From the NCBI GenBank assembly GCA_039819665.1, contig JBCBRM010000025.1, positions 55,820 through 119,819 on the forward strand: 64,000 nucleotides of DNA, given 5' to 3'. Position numbers and translations under genes: made by a program. Under the pieces are notes generated by a model. It worked only from the letters and a program-made list of their open reading frames with translations, searched no databases and was not told the DNA's origin. The DNA comes from JAWPMV01 sp039819665 (lineage in GTDB: Bacteria; Bacteroidota; Bacteroidia; J057). Positions 17,136-27,300 of the stretch are shown here, piece by piece (position 1 is the first letter of the stretch; every line of letters starts with the position of its first letter).

Positions 17136-17894
17136 CTATTTATGTTTTTCGAAAGACTTCAGTTTATCAACGCTATCGGTTAAGGTAGATTCTTTCGTCC
17201 ATTCATATTCCAGTCCTTCATTGAGGCTACTCTCCCATCCCTTATAATAGAGGTCTTTCATCAAGGCGATGGTTTGGCTACTATTTTCAAGGATAGAAGC
17301 ACAAAGGGCATCCACCGTACTTCTCAATTCCGCAGCAGGAACTGCCTGGTTGATTAGCCCAATTCGAGCTGCTTCTGTTCCGGAAATGGGCTTGGCGGTA
17401 AAGGAAAGTTCCATGGCTTTGATTCGACCTACCAATCTTGCCAGCCTTTGCGTCATGCCCCATTTAGGAGCAATGCCCCATTTAGCATGTGTGTCTCCGA
17501 TTTTAGTGTCCTCGGCCGCAATTACCATATCAAAAGCCATCATGAGTTCAAGCGCTCCTGTAAAACAGTAGCCATGAACTTCTGCAATACACACTTGCGG
17601 TATGCTTTGGAGGCAATCGATAAAATCCTTTCCATCCTGCATTACTGTCGCCTGTGTAAACTGGCCATGCTCGATTCCTGCCCTCAAAGCCTTGAGGTCT
17701 ACACCGGCTGACCAGGCCCTGCCTTCACCTGCCATAACAAAAATCCGTGCTTCCTGATCCTTAGCTACTTCCTGAACAACTTCTTTTAGCTCTTTTATAA
17801 GGTTTGGACTGAGTGCGTTGAGGACATCGGGACGATTGAGGGATACTCTAACGATGGGGCCTGATTTATGTACCAGGATATCTTGATAGGACAT
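17136..17894 (-). CDS. Enoyl-CoA hydratase/isomerase family protein
   Basis: A crotonase-fold enzyme of 252 residues, counted from the ATG at 17894 (MSYQDILVHKSGPIVRVSLN). The longer in-frame opening to 18092 runs over the promoter gap and the divergent gene start, so I reject it. NRPDVLNALSPNL and AGEGRAWSAGVDLKAL give the acyl-CoA and oxyanion-hole segment. VHGYCFTGALELMMAFDMVI has the conserved G-GG-like turn changed to FTGALEL. The usual catalytic glutamates of hydratases cannot be assigned with confidence, so reaction and substrate are open. It is divergent from the TPR regulator. Confidence 0.88.
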   Translation of the reverse strand: MSYQDILVHKSGPIVRVSLNRPDVLNALSPNLIKELKEVVQEVAKDQEARIFVMAGEGRAWSAGVDLKALRAGIEHGQFTQATVMQDGKDFIDCLQSIPQVCIAEVHGYCFTGALELMMAFDMVIAAEDTKIGDTHAKWGIAPKWGMTQRLARLVGRIKAMELSFTAKPISGTEAARIGLINQAVPAAELRSTVDALCASILENSSQTIALMKDLYYKGWESSLNEGLEYEWTKESTLTDSVDKLKSFEKHK

Positions 17895-18002
17895 AGATGA
17901 TTTTTTTAGCAAAATAAGAATAATTGGGCAGAGGGACAGATTTTGATTAGATGAGTAATTTTTTCGTCTTATATTACCTATTGGGTATTTAAATTTCCCT
18001 GC

Positions 18003-19904
18003 ATGATACGACGAATTTGGACCTCCCTGGGAATTCTTGGGATTCTGATGTGCTTCCCTTCCATCCAGAAAGTCGGTGCTCAGGATCAGCAATTGACGGA
18101 TAGCTTGATTTCTGTATTAAATGCTATACCTGAGGATACCAGCAGAATTCCGGTTTTGGTAAACCTATGGCGAAGTTTTGCATATAATGATGTGAAGAAA
18201 GCAAAATACTATGCCTCTCAAATCCTTGAACTTTCGACTAAAGCCGATTTTAAGAAAGGAATTGCAACGGGCTACTTGAGATTAGGCGCCAGTCATGGGA
18301 TAGATGGGTTTGAGGATAAAGCTCGTGGAGAGTACTTGAAGGCCCTCGCTATTTACCGTTCTCCCGAAATCAATGATTCCGTACAGCAAGCGGTTCTGTT
18401 ATTTAATATAGGCTTGGGATTCAAATCCTCTGGGAACTACGATAGTACGCTTCTATATCTTGAGCAGGCCAAAAGGATATTTGACAAAAAGGGAAGCCCG
18501 AAGCAGAAAGGGGCAATTTATGATGGCTTAAGTGGAGTCTATTACGAAAAAGGAGACTATGAAGCTTGTATTGAAAATGCCTTGGAAGCAGTCAAAATCT
18601 TTGAAGAAGCAGGTGAATATGTTCGACTGGCAGACTCCCAACATAAAATCGGACAGGCTTCTTCTGCCATTGGGAATTATTCAGAAGCCCTTAAGTATTT
18701 CAAAACTAGCCGAAAAATTTATCGAGAGAACCATGATAAACAGTATGAAGCCTTTACCCTAAAAGAAATAGGATTTACCTATGACAATATGGACATGGAA
18801 GACTCCGCTCTTCATTACTATGAATTGCTGTATGAAATTTCAGAGGAGGTCGGGAGTAAAGAAATGTTGGCTGAGGCCCTGATCGCTCTATCAGGAGAAT
18901 ATTATGATAGGAAGCAATACAATAAGGCCCGGCCTTTATTTATAGACGCCATCGCTGCTTGTGAGGAAATCGGTAAGACTACCATTCTTATTCCTGCACT
19001 GGAAAACTACGGCCTGCTACTTTATAAAACCAATGAGTTTGCGGCAGCAGAAAGTTACTTTTTGCGGGCAAAAAATCTGGCTCAAAAAGGAAACTACCTT
19101 CATTATCAGGTATCCATTGAACAGGAATTAGCTGTTTTATATAAAAACTGGAACAAACCTAATAAAGCCATCATCCACTTTTTTGCTCATCAGGACCTCA
19201 AGGATAGTATGCTAAACCTTGAGACGAACTCAAAGATCGCGGAACTCCAAACCCTCTATGAATCGGAAAAGAAGGATCGAGAAATCGAACAACAGGAAAG
19301 TGAAATTCAAATTTTGCAGCAACAGGCGGAAATTGATGCACTTAACCAAAAGATGCTCATTGGCGGAATCCTGCTGAGTCTCTTATTAATGGCTACCATT
19401 TATTTCGCCTACCGACAAAAGATCCAAAGAGAACAACTCATCCACAAACAGGAAAAGAAAGCTTATGAGCAAGAACTTCTTTTCCAACAGAAAGAATTGG
19501 CTACCCATACTTTGCACCTTGTTCAAAAAAGTGATCTGCTGGAAAAGCTAAAGGGTCAGCTGGAATCTACGCGTAAAGGGAGCGAGGATTCTAAAAGGGA
19601 ATTGGGGCAAATGATTCAACTCATCAAATCCGACAAAATCGTCGAGCAGGACTGGCAGAATTTCAAAAGTTATTTTGATCGGGTGCATCTGAATTTTGAG
19701 GAAAAGATGCGAAGCCTTTCAGAAGGATTGAGCCAGAATGAGTATCGACTGGCTGCCCTCATGAAAATGGATCTTTCCACGAAAGAGATTGCAGGAGTAT
19801 TGAACATTTCTCCGGATAGTGTGCACAAAAGTCGCTATCGTTTGAAGAAGCGATTGAAGTTGGAGGCAGAGGAAAACTTACGAGACTTTATTTTACGACT
19901 ATAG
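18003..19904 (+). CDS. TPR membrane protein with C-terminal LuxR-like HTH
   Basis: A signal-transduction protein of 633 residues of a type common in Bacteroidota. It has a signal peptide (ILGILMCFPSIQKVGAQ), about seven TPR repeats between residues 40 and 400 on the periplasmic side, a coiled coil and then one transmembrane helix (MLIGGILLSLLLMATIYFAY). A second cytoplasmic coiled coil and a C-terminal helix-turn-helix follow. The HTH reads LSQNEYRLAALMKMDLSTKE and IAGVLNISPDSVHKSRYRLK, the GerE/LuxR-like pattern. It would sense a periplasmic or envelope state and bind DNA while tethered to the membrane. No cognate kinase or receiver domain is present. It is divergent from the crotonase gene. 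Confidence 0.85.
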   Translation: MIRRIWTSLGILGILMCFPSIQKVGAQDQQLTDSLISVLNAIPEDTSRIPVLVNLWRSFAYNDVKKAKYYASQILELSTKADFKKGIATGYLRLGASHGIDGFEDKARGEYLKALAIYRSPEINDSVQQAVLLFNIGLGFKSSGNYDSTLLYLEQAKRIFDKKGSPKQKGAIYDGLSGVYYEKGDYEACIENALEAVKIFEEAGEYVRLADSQHKIGQASSAIGNYSEALKYFKTSRKIYRENHDKQYEAFTLKEIGFTYDNMDMEDSALHYYELLYEISEEVGSKEMLAEALIALSGEYYDRKQYNKARPLFIDAIAACEEIGKTTILIPALENYGLLLYKTNEFAAAESYFLRAKNLAQKGNYLHYQVSIEQELAVLYKNWNKPNKAIIHFFAHQDLKDSMLNLETNSKIAELQTLYESEKKDREIEQQESEIQILQQQAEIDALNQKMLIGGILLSLLLMATIYFAYRQKIQREQLIHKQEKKAYEQELLFQQKELATHTLHLVQKSDLLEKLKGQLESTRKGSEDSKRELGQMIQLIKSDKIVEQDWQNFKSYFDRVHLNFEEKMRSLSEGLSQNEYRLAALMKMDLSTKEIAGVLNISPDSVHKSRYRLKKRLKLEAEENLRDFILRL

Positions 19905-19925
19905 GCGACGATAAAAATCGTCGCC
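19904..19925. terminator. Bidirectional terminator between convergent genes
   Basis: GGCGACGAT and ATCGTCGCC form a perfect 9-bp stem with an AAAA loop, beginning at the last base of the regulator's stop codon. A second hairpin (AGGCCAG...CTGGCCT, about 19931-19953) follows. The next gene converges from 19972. Confidence 0.7.
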
Positions 19926-19971
19926 ATTGCAAGGCCAGACAGCACGACTGGCCTACCTACCAAAAAAGTCC

Positions 19972-21033
19972 CTAGTATATCCAGAGTTTATCAGACAGGA
20001 TCGCTCGACCATCGGTAAAAACATGTACCAGGTAAAGACCCCCCGGAAGCTCAAGATTATACTCCCAAACCCATGTGCCTGTATCCGGATTTCTCTCCTC
20101 AAATTCATACAATCTATTCCCCAATAGATCATAAACTTCCATTGTTAATGGCACGGACCGATCCAGATCCAGAAAGAGTCTGATTTTATTTTCGCTGGGA
20201 TTTTGTAATCGTGGATTCCATTTTCGGAGCAATTCATCTTCAACAAAGTCGAGGGAAGTGGATGAGCCTGAAGTGATCCATTCGACCGCATTCTTCATAA
20301 ACTGTCCAAAGTCAGTATTCTCATCAAAATCGCTCCGATTATGACCGAGAGATGTGTAAAAGGCTTTTCCCCCTCCATCCAATTCCCGATAATGGGCCGT
20401 CATCCGGGATGCATCATAAGAGTTGTTGCCTGTTTGCCCTACTTTTAAAAGGGTTGTAAAGGCAGAGCTTAGATAGCCATTTTCCCAATAATAATATTCC
20501 TCTGGCTTGTTCCAGGGATTGGATAACATACGACTAAAAATGGTATTGGTCTCTTCGAAAGTCATACTTCCTTGATAATTATTGGCTGTATGGTTGGGTG
20601 AGTTTTGAACGCTTGCCCCGCAAACTGTCTCTGCATACCAGTCCCAACTACCACGTGCCGAACCATTAGCTGAAGAATGCCGATAGGTGTCACTGGCTGC
20701 ATGGATGCCCAGATAACTACCCCCATTGTTGATATACTGTTCGAAATTTGATCGCTGGCTTTCGCTCAAGCCCTGGTTTCCGGAAGTATTGGAAAAAATG
20801 ACCAGGTCAAATCTTTCAAGATTGCTCAAGCTATTGAATTCTGAACCATCTGAATCCTGCACAAGGCTCATCCCCAGACCACTAGCAATATTCTGGAATA
20901 GAGTCTGACTAGGCTGCGCAGTATTATGATTGAAGCCTGTAGTCTCCGTATAGTGAAGAATCTCTCCATTTTGGGAGAATAGCGGATAGGGCAGGATGAA
21001 AAGAAAAATTAACGCAAGTTCTTTAAAATACAT
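19972..21033 (-). CDS. ThuA-like domain protein with type IX secretion tail
   Basis: A secreted protein of 353 residues. It has a signal peptide (LALIFLFILPYPLFSQ), a ThuA-like (type 1 glutamine amidotransferase fold) domain at about residues 25-250 with LGIHAASDTYRHS, and a linker. A C-terminal beta-sandwich of about 80 residues follows (LTMEVYDLLGNRLYEFEE, LPGGLYLVHVFTDGRAIL, SDKLWIY). That ending is the type A sorting domain of the type IX secretion system. The protein should therefore cross the outer membrane and stay on the surface or be released. ThuA domains are tied to sugar metabolism, but the exact reaction is unknown. Confidence 0.85.
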   Translation of the reverse strand: MYFKELALIFLFILPYPLFSQNGEILHYTETTGFNHNTAQPSQTLFQNIASGLGMSLVQDSDGSEFNSLSNLERFDLVIFSNTSGNQGLSESQRSNFEQYINNGGSYLGIHAASDTYRHSSANGSARGSWDWYAETVCGASVQNSPNHTANNYQGSMTFEETNTIFSRMLSNPWNKPEEYYYWENGYLSSAFTTLLKVGQTGNNSYDASRMTAHYRELDGGGKAFYTSLGHNRSDFDENTDFGQFMKNAVEWITSGSSTSLDFVEDELLRKWNPRLQNPSENKIRLFLDLDRSVPLTMEVYDLLGNRLYEFEERNPDTGTWVWEYNLELPGGLYLVHVFTDGRAILSDKLWIY

Positions 21034-21557
21034 AAAGTATTATTAGGTAAAACATAATAAATGGGGGTATTCCTTGAGGAGAATCAACGTTATCGGTCTT
21101 TGCCTTATTGCTGTATTTGGTAGGTAAGTATAGGGATTTTTATGCATGGGGTAATAGCAAATCCCTCAGCGATTTATTGCTGTATATGTGGGTGCGATAC
21201 GTAGTGGGGGGATGTTGGACCGGACGTTTCAAAGGTAGAAAATCTTATTAAACTTCCTACAAATTTTTTAATTATTTACTTTTTTGGAATAAAGTTTCTG
21301 TCTAAATGCTTGCTAAACAGAGGCTTAAAAACGTGAATTTTTTTTGGATTTTTTGCCAAAATTTGAGTTTGCCGATAGATCACCTCCCCAGAATTTATCC
21401 CGGCTCTCCAGGTATGAATTAGTTGAGTTATTGACCAATTGCGAGGCAAAATTGAAGAATTTTAAGCTTGTCCAGAATTTGTCCATATCGCTTTTTTCCT
21501 TCTTAATAGCCATTTAACGTGTATTGGGGCATATGCAATCACATAAAATTATGCCCT
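21034..21557. other. Intergenic gap upstream of the cytolysin-like gene
   Basis: About 520 bp, AT-rich in its right half, between divergent genes. It must carry the promoters of both the ThuA-like gene and the cytolysin-like gene. I see no coding frame that I would call and no strong palindrome. Confidence 0.5.
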
Positions 21558-23948
21558 ATGAAAAATTTACGTTTAAGCCTACTGGCAGGAGTATTTATCC
21601 TAATTAGCGTCCTTGCCTTTTTTGCCTGCGAAGGAGAAGTCCCTCCCGGACCTGTAGGAGATAATGTCAATGATTATTTAAGCGGCCTTCCCAGCTGGTC
21701 CGAGTTTTCTCCTCCCAGAGCCGATATGGATCCAGCCCCCACAGGAGAGAATCCCTCCGATGAACAAGAAGAAATTCTGGATGTAGCCGAGTATCAGGAG
21801 GATGGAAGTGTTGATACACTTTTTGGCGTTAGCTACAAATGCAAGAGCATACCCTACAGTATAACCAATAATCCCAATCAGATCGTAATGTACAGTCCGG
21901 ATCGTGAGATTCTCTATCCGGGAGCCCTCATACAAGGAAAAAGCCATGCAGAACCTTTGGGGTCTTTGTTGGGGCTACGGATTCGGGAGAGAACGCCGAT
22001 CAAAGTAGCTATTCCCGACTTTGCTACCTCAGATAATTTCAGGTTGGTAGAGGTAGTCGAAAATGCAGATGTAAGTGCGGCTGTCGGAGAAATTATTGGC
22101 AACGCTACCCAAAACAATCTTTCAGCTCCCAGTTCCATCAGTTTCAAAGAAGAGAGCTATAATTCTGAATCAGAATTTGGATTAAAGGTCGGTATATCTG
22201 GGAAATATCTGGGCTATTCAGCCAGCGCAACAGGCAGTATAAATAGAAACAGTTCTGAAACAACCGTTACTGCTCAGTTTTTTCAACGGATGTTTGAAGT
22301 TGTAGTCGAGCCTCCTCAAACCCCCGGAGGTTTCTTTAGCAGTGATTTCACTTCAGATAAATTACAGGAGCAAGTGAACCTTGGGCGAATGGGGCCGGAC
22401 AACCTGCCCGTCTATGTTTCCAAAGTAACCTACGGTCGGATGATGATGTTCTCCATGACTTCTACAGCTAGTGAAGAAGATATTCGTGCGACTTTAAAAG
22501 CGGGATATGAAGGGATCTCAGGTAATGTCAAAGCAAATATGAGTCTGAAACAGCAGAAGATTCTGGAGACCTCCAAGATTACCATCGCTTCTTTGGGTGG
22601 AGATGCAAAAGCTACTCTGGACATGATAAAGAGTGGGAATTGGAAAGACTACTTCACCAATGAAGCTCCTCTTTCAAGTGCATCGCCTTTATCCTACACC
22701 TTCAGAAATCTCGGAGATGGAAGTATCGCTAAAGTTACCGAGACTACAAAATACAGCATAAAAGAGTGTAGTGCGGTTCAAACCAGTCCCGGGGTCTTCG
22801 AATTTAATCCTGAGATGAGTTTTAGCATAGGAGATATTTCTTTCCCGGTTGAAACCCACAAAGGAGACTTTGACGGAGATGGCGATACGGACATCCTTTT
22901 CAACCACAAAAGCAACAATAGCAATCAGGTCAAAGTAGGATTAAGTGATGGAAATGGCGGATTTAGCTTTTTGTCAGTCAGTAATCAGAGCGAAACGGCT
23001 CCTGATGGAGACTGGCAAAATTATACAACCCTGATCGGCGATTTCAATGGCGATGGGAAAATTGACATAGCCTGGAACAGTCTAAAGACCAGCAATAAGA
23101 ACTTCATTGCCCTGGCACAAGGAGACGGAACCTTTGAATACCAGCCCATTGAGGAATTTGGCTCGGTTTGGCCGACCTATGATGCCCTGGTTGGAGATAT
23201 AGATAATGATGGGAAAGACGAATTTGTCTATAACAACACTACAGGTTCAGCGAATGGCCTTCATTCTGCGGATTATGATGGGCCGGGAATGGAGCTGAAT
23301 AACTACAGAAATATCGGAAGGAGCGGAGATGCCTGGGGTGGATATACAGCTTTTCTTGCAGATGTTGATGGGGGAGGGGAGGATATGATTTTCTCGACTA
23401 TTCCACTTGCCAATTCGCATTATATCTATACTTCTAGTTTTGTAAATGGAAACTGGACCTCTCGAAAGGTTACTAGTCGAGGAAATAATGGTTGGCGGCC
23501 GTATAAAATATTCATTGGTAACATTGATGGTAATAGCAATACGGATTTGGTTTTCAATGCGCTGGAAGACAAACGGAATGTCATCCATAAAGATCTGGCA
23601 AAAGGAGATGGAACCTTTAGTCTACCCGGATACCAGGATCACCCGCTTGCTGATAATGAAGACTGGCGAAAATTTGAAGCCAATTTGGTGGACGTAAACA
23701 ATGACGGAAAATCAGATATGGTTTGGTCCATTAATGGTACAGGGGAAACCGTAAACCGTGTGTATGTGGCTTTGGCTACCGATAGTGGAGACTTTGATTT
23801 CTCCCCCGAAATGCAAACGCACCCCGCCAATGTAGTCTGGTCGCAGTATAAATCCTTCCCTATGGACCTCAACGGCGATGGCAAAATGGATTTATTATGG
23901 GTAGATGACGGTGGAACAGTCAGCATGTTTGCTGCAATTGCTCGATAA
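21558..23948 (+). CDS. Cholesterol-dependent-cytolysin-like lipoprotein with FG-GAP repeats
   Basis: A predicted lipoprotein of 796 residues from the ATG at 21558, with lipobox LAFFAC (Cys24). The first half resembles the thiol-activated cytolysins (CDC family): SEFGLKVGISGKYLGYSASA, QFFQRMFEVVVEPP, LPVYVSKVTYGRMMMFSMTS and PLSYTFRNLGDGSIAKV all match conserved stretches of the pore-forming core. The membrane-binding C-terminal Ig-like domain with the Trp-rich undecapeptide is absent. In its place are seven FG-GAP/VCBS repeats (about residues 430-790) with calcium-type loops such as DFDGDGDTDILF, DFNGDGKIDIAW and DLNGDGKMDLLW, which should form a seven-bladed propeller. The gene is monocistronic. 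The role is open: a surface pore-former, an adhesin or an interbacterial toxin. Confidence 0.85.
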   Translation: MKNLRLSLLAGVFILISVLAFFACEGEVPPGPVGDNVNDYLSGLPSWSEFSPPRADMDPAPTGENPSDEQEEILDVAEYQEDGSVDTLFGVSYKCKSIPYSITNNPNQIVMYSPDREILYPGALIQGKSHAEPLGSLLGLRIRERTPIKVAIPDFATSDNFRLVEVVENADVSAAVGEIIGNATQNNLSAPSSISFKEESYNSESEFGLKVGISGKYLGYSASATGSINRNSSETTVTAQFFQRMFEVVVEPPQTPGGFFSSDFTSDKLQEQVNLGRMGPDNLPVYVSKVTYGRMMMFSMTSTASEEDIRATLKAGYEGISGNVKANMSLKQQKILETSKITIASLGGDAKATLDMIKSGNWKDYFTNEAPLSSASPLSYTFRNLGDGSIAKVTETTKYSIKECSAVQTSPGVFEFNPEMSFSIGDISFPVETHKGDFDGDGDTDILFNHKSNNSNQVKVGLSDGNGGFSFLSVSNQSETAPDGDWQNYTTLIGDFNGDGKIDIAWNSLKTSNKNFIALAQGDGTFEYQPIEEFGSVWPTYDALVGDIDNDGKDEFVYNNTTGSANGLHSADYDGPGMELNNYRNIGRSGDAWGGYTAFLADVDGGGEDMIFSTIPLANSHYIYTSSFVNGNWTSRKVTSRGNNGWRPYKIFIGNIDGNSNTDLVFNALEDKRNVIHKDLAKGDGTFSLPGYQDHPLADNEDWRKFEANLVDVNNDGKSDMVWSINGTGETVNRVYVALATDSGDFDFSPEMQTHPANVVWSQYKSFPMDLNGDGKMDLLWVDDGGTVSMFAAIAR

Positions 23949-23962
23949 CAAATAACCTGTTT

Positions 23963-23993
23963 ATGCCCTAAACAGAAAATATCAATAGGGCAT
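23963..23993. terminator. Likely terminator after the cytolysin-like gene
   Basis: ATGCCCTA and TAGGGCAT form an 8-bp stem with a 15-nt loop, 15 bp after the stop codon and followed by an AT-rich tail. A small GC hairpin (GCAGCCAGTGGCTGTC, about 24017-24032) and T run follow, which may strengthen termination. Confidence 0.5.
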
Positions 23994-24044
23994 TATTATA
24001 ATGCATTGTGTAGGGGCAGCCAGTGGCTGTCTCTGCTTTTTGAA

Positions 24045-24137
24045 GAGGTGTTAGGGTGTTTGTGTTTTAGTGTGCTAGGGTTTGTATAGCTACATAATTA
24101 CCAACTCTAGCACGCTAACACCCTCGAACTCCCACAC
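24045..24137. repeat. Imperfect palindrome of GTGTTAG-type units
   Basis: The left arm GAGGTGTTAGGGTGTTTGTG onward (24045-24090) is inverted against CTCTAGCACGCTAACACCCT onward (24105-24137). Unit texture matches the other four palindromes in the window, although the primary sequence differs. It lies between convergent genes. Confidence 0.6.
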
Positions 24138-24203
24138 ATTTCCCAAAAAGAAAGGGATGAAGGCCGAAACCTCCATCCCATCGTACTTCTACTATTATGT
24201 TTC

Positions 24204-24302
24204 TTTAGGGAGTGTTGTAGTGTTTTAGTTCTGTAGTGTTGTAGTATTCGGCTGAACCAGGCGTGAACTATAACACTTGAACACTAACGCACTATAACAC
24301 CT
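24204..24302. repeat. Second palindrome of GTGTTGTAG-type units
   Basis: The left arm TTTAGGGAGTGTTGTAGTGT onward (24204-24246) pairs with ACTATAACACTTGAACACTA onward (24267-24302). It directly abuts the stop codon of the RND transporter gene and could act as its 3'-end hairpin. Each arm is itself a chain of 8-11-nt GTGTTxTAG units. Confidence 0.6.
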
Positions 24303-24304
24303 CC

Positions 24305-27300
24305 TTAGGTGAACCACTTATACAAAATTGGTACAACCAGCAAGGTCAGCAGGGTCGAAGAAACCATACCTCCGATGATGGTCCATCCTAGCGGTGACCA
24401 AAGGCTACTGCCACTCAAAGTCAGTGGGAGAAGTCCCAGAATAGTCGTCATAGAGGTCAGGATAATCGGAGTGAAACGGGTTTCGCTGGCCTGCTGTATT
24501 GCTTCTAACTTTTCCATGCCTTTATCCCTCAACTGATTGCTATAGTCGACCAGAATAATCGAGGTGTTTACCACTATCCCCACCAGACTCGTAAATCCTA
24601 CAAATGCCAGGAATGAGAACGAGTATCCCGTAAGGAATAATCCTACAATTGATCCTGAGAATGCCAGGGGAATTGCACTGAGTACAACAAAGGGCTGAGA
24701 AAATGATTTGAACTGAAGTACCAGGATTGCAAAGATTCCCAATACAGCCGTGATCAACATCACACCCAGATTTCCAAAGGACTCTTGCTGAGATTCAAAT
24801 TCACCTGAAATATAAAACTCATAACCTTCGGGCAGTTTAATATTATCTAACTGATCGATGATTTCGAGGGTAATCTCCCTAGAATTTGCATTCGGTTCTA
24901 CATCGGCAGTTACCGTCGTATTTCTTTGCAGTTCTCTATGATCAATTTGTGAGGCACTAGGCTCGAAGACGATATCTGCCACTTGCCTTAAAGGAATCTG
25001 GGCACCTGTTACGCTTGCAACAGAAATTTTTTGAAAGTCTGATACGCTTGCATCTTTTCCTTCTTGCATCCGAGCAATAATATCGTATTCACTTCCGTCC
25101 GGATAGTTCATTTTACCCAAAGAATTTCCATTCAAAGCTGTACGCACACTTAAATCTATATCGGTAAACTGCACTCCAAACATTCCTGCTTTATCACGCT
25201 TGATTCTTGTGCGGATATTCATTCGATTGATGGCAAGAGGATTATTTACATTGAGGGTTCCTGGGGTTCTTGCAATTAGTTCCTCCAATTGGTCAGCGTA
25301 GGTCTTGATTGTATCCAGATCATCTCCCAGGATCTGTATAGAAATAGGCGCATCATAAGGAGGACCATTTTGTAATTCATTGACCTTAATTTTCGCCCCC
25401 GGGTATTCGCTAAAGGTGGTTCTTAATTCATCGAATGTTTTATAAAACCTTTTTCGATCCCATTTATCCAGGTGCACGATAAGCTGTGCATGATGCTGGG
25501 TAAAGTTTTTTGGAATGACATTGTAGTACATGCGAGGGTTACCATGACCTACATTTGTAATATATCCTTTCACAAAATCGGTAGTGTCCAAAACCGATTC
25601 CACATAACGGGCGATCTCATCTGTTTTCTCTATATTTTTTCCATCAGGCAAATCGATATCTACCACTAAGATGGGTTTGTCTGCTCCCGGGAAAAAGCTT
25701 ATACCTACGTAGGGAAAGAGGGCAAAACTTCCCAAAAGGCTTCCTATACCCAAAGCCAGTACGACGAATGGACGCTTGAGCGAGAATTTCAAAGTTTTGC
25801 GATAATAATTATTGATTAGGTTTTGCATGAAGCGCTCCAGGCGACTCAACTGACGAGCAGATGCTTCTTTGAGCCATTTGCTAGCCAATAAGGGAGTTAG
25901 GGTCAATGCCAAAAGTAGAGAAGCTAAGAGAGCATAAACCACAGTGATAGGCATGGATTTGATGAAATCTCCTGTTCCTCCTCCCAATTGTGTCAAGGGG
26001 AAAAATGCAAGGATAGAGGTCGCAGTAGAACTTACAATTGCCCAACCTACTTCTTTAGTACCATTTATGGCGGCATCTTTGAGGCTATGACCTTCCTTGA
26101 GGTAGCGGTTGATATTTTCTACAACTACGATCCCATTATCAACCAATAATCCAAGTGCTATTACCAGTCCTGCTATCGACATCTGTTGTAGCCCAAACCC
26201 ACTACTGTCCAGCCACCATATGGCCATTACAATTGAGGTCGGGATCACTGTCATGATAATCAGGGAGTTGCGGAAGCCAAAAAACATGAAGATGATGAGG
26301 CCTACCAATCCAATTCCTTGAAGTAGGTTGATGAAGAAATCATTTACCCGAGCTTTTACTGCGGGAGGCTGCTCAAAGGCAACTGCTAATTCAAGCCCTG
26401 CAGGTAATTTTTCTTTAAAAGCGGCTACTTCATTATTTAAAGATTCTCCTACTTGCAGGATATTCTTTCCATCCTTTTGAGTAGCAGAGATGAATATGGC
26501 TCGCCTACCATTTAGCCTACCCAAATACTTAGGATCTTCATAGGCAAATTTGATGTCTGCAATATCTTTGAGGTAGAGAATGCGTCCCTGAAAAGAACTT
26601 ACAACCGTATTCTTTAACTCATCCAAAGATTTATATCCTCCGCTTGTTTTCAGGGAAAAATGAAGTTCACCAGCATCTAAATCACCACCCGGAATATTGG
26701 TATTGTTAGCTTGGATAATTCCGCTTAACTGACGGAGAGAAATGCCATATTGAGCTATTTTATCCATATCCAGAGAAATTCGAACTTCCTCTTCGGGATA
26801 AGCTTCAATTTCTACCGTACGTACACCCGGAACTTTTTCCATACGATCCTCCAGGTCCTCCGCCCAGTCCAGCATTTCGCCATAAGGAGCTGTCTCAGAA
26901 ATGAGTGCAAGTTGCAGGACGTTAACATCCAGCGGATTTACCTGAGTTACTTCAAGTAAGAAGAGATCTTCGGGTAATTCTTCTCTTGCAGCTGCTACCT
27001 TTTCGTTTACCTCATCAAACAACTCATCCACATCAGCGTCATAGCTTCCCTCTACATTGATGATTGCAAGACCATCTCGAATTCTGGATTTAAGTTCTGT
27101 AAGATCCTCCATCTCATTGATCTGCTCTTCTAGAGGATTTACAACCAATTCCTCCATATCCTGGGGATTGGTACCTGGGTAAACAGCTACTACATTAAAT
27201 AAGGGGAAGTTAAGAGAGGGGTCCTCATAGCGCGGCATATTGAGGAAGGAAAGTACTCCTACACTCCCAGCCATCAGGACCAGGATCAAAACAAATGCGT

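Noticed and set aside
17895..18092. N-terminal 66-residue extension of the enoyl-CoA hydratase
   Set aside because: It runs through the promoter gap and over the start of the divergent regulator gene, and the crotonase fold begins at the internal ATG at 17894.
21325..21513. Minus-strand 62-codon frame in the gap before the cytolysin-like gene
   Set aside because: Lys/Asn/Phe/Ser-rich composition as expected by chance in AT-rich DNA; no partner or signal.
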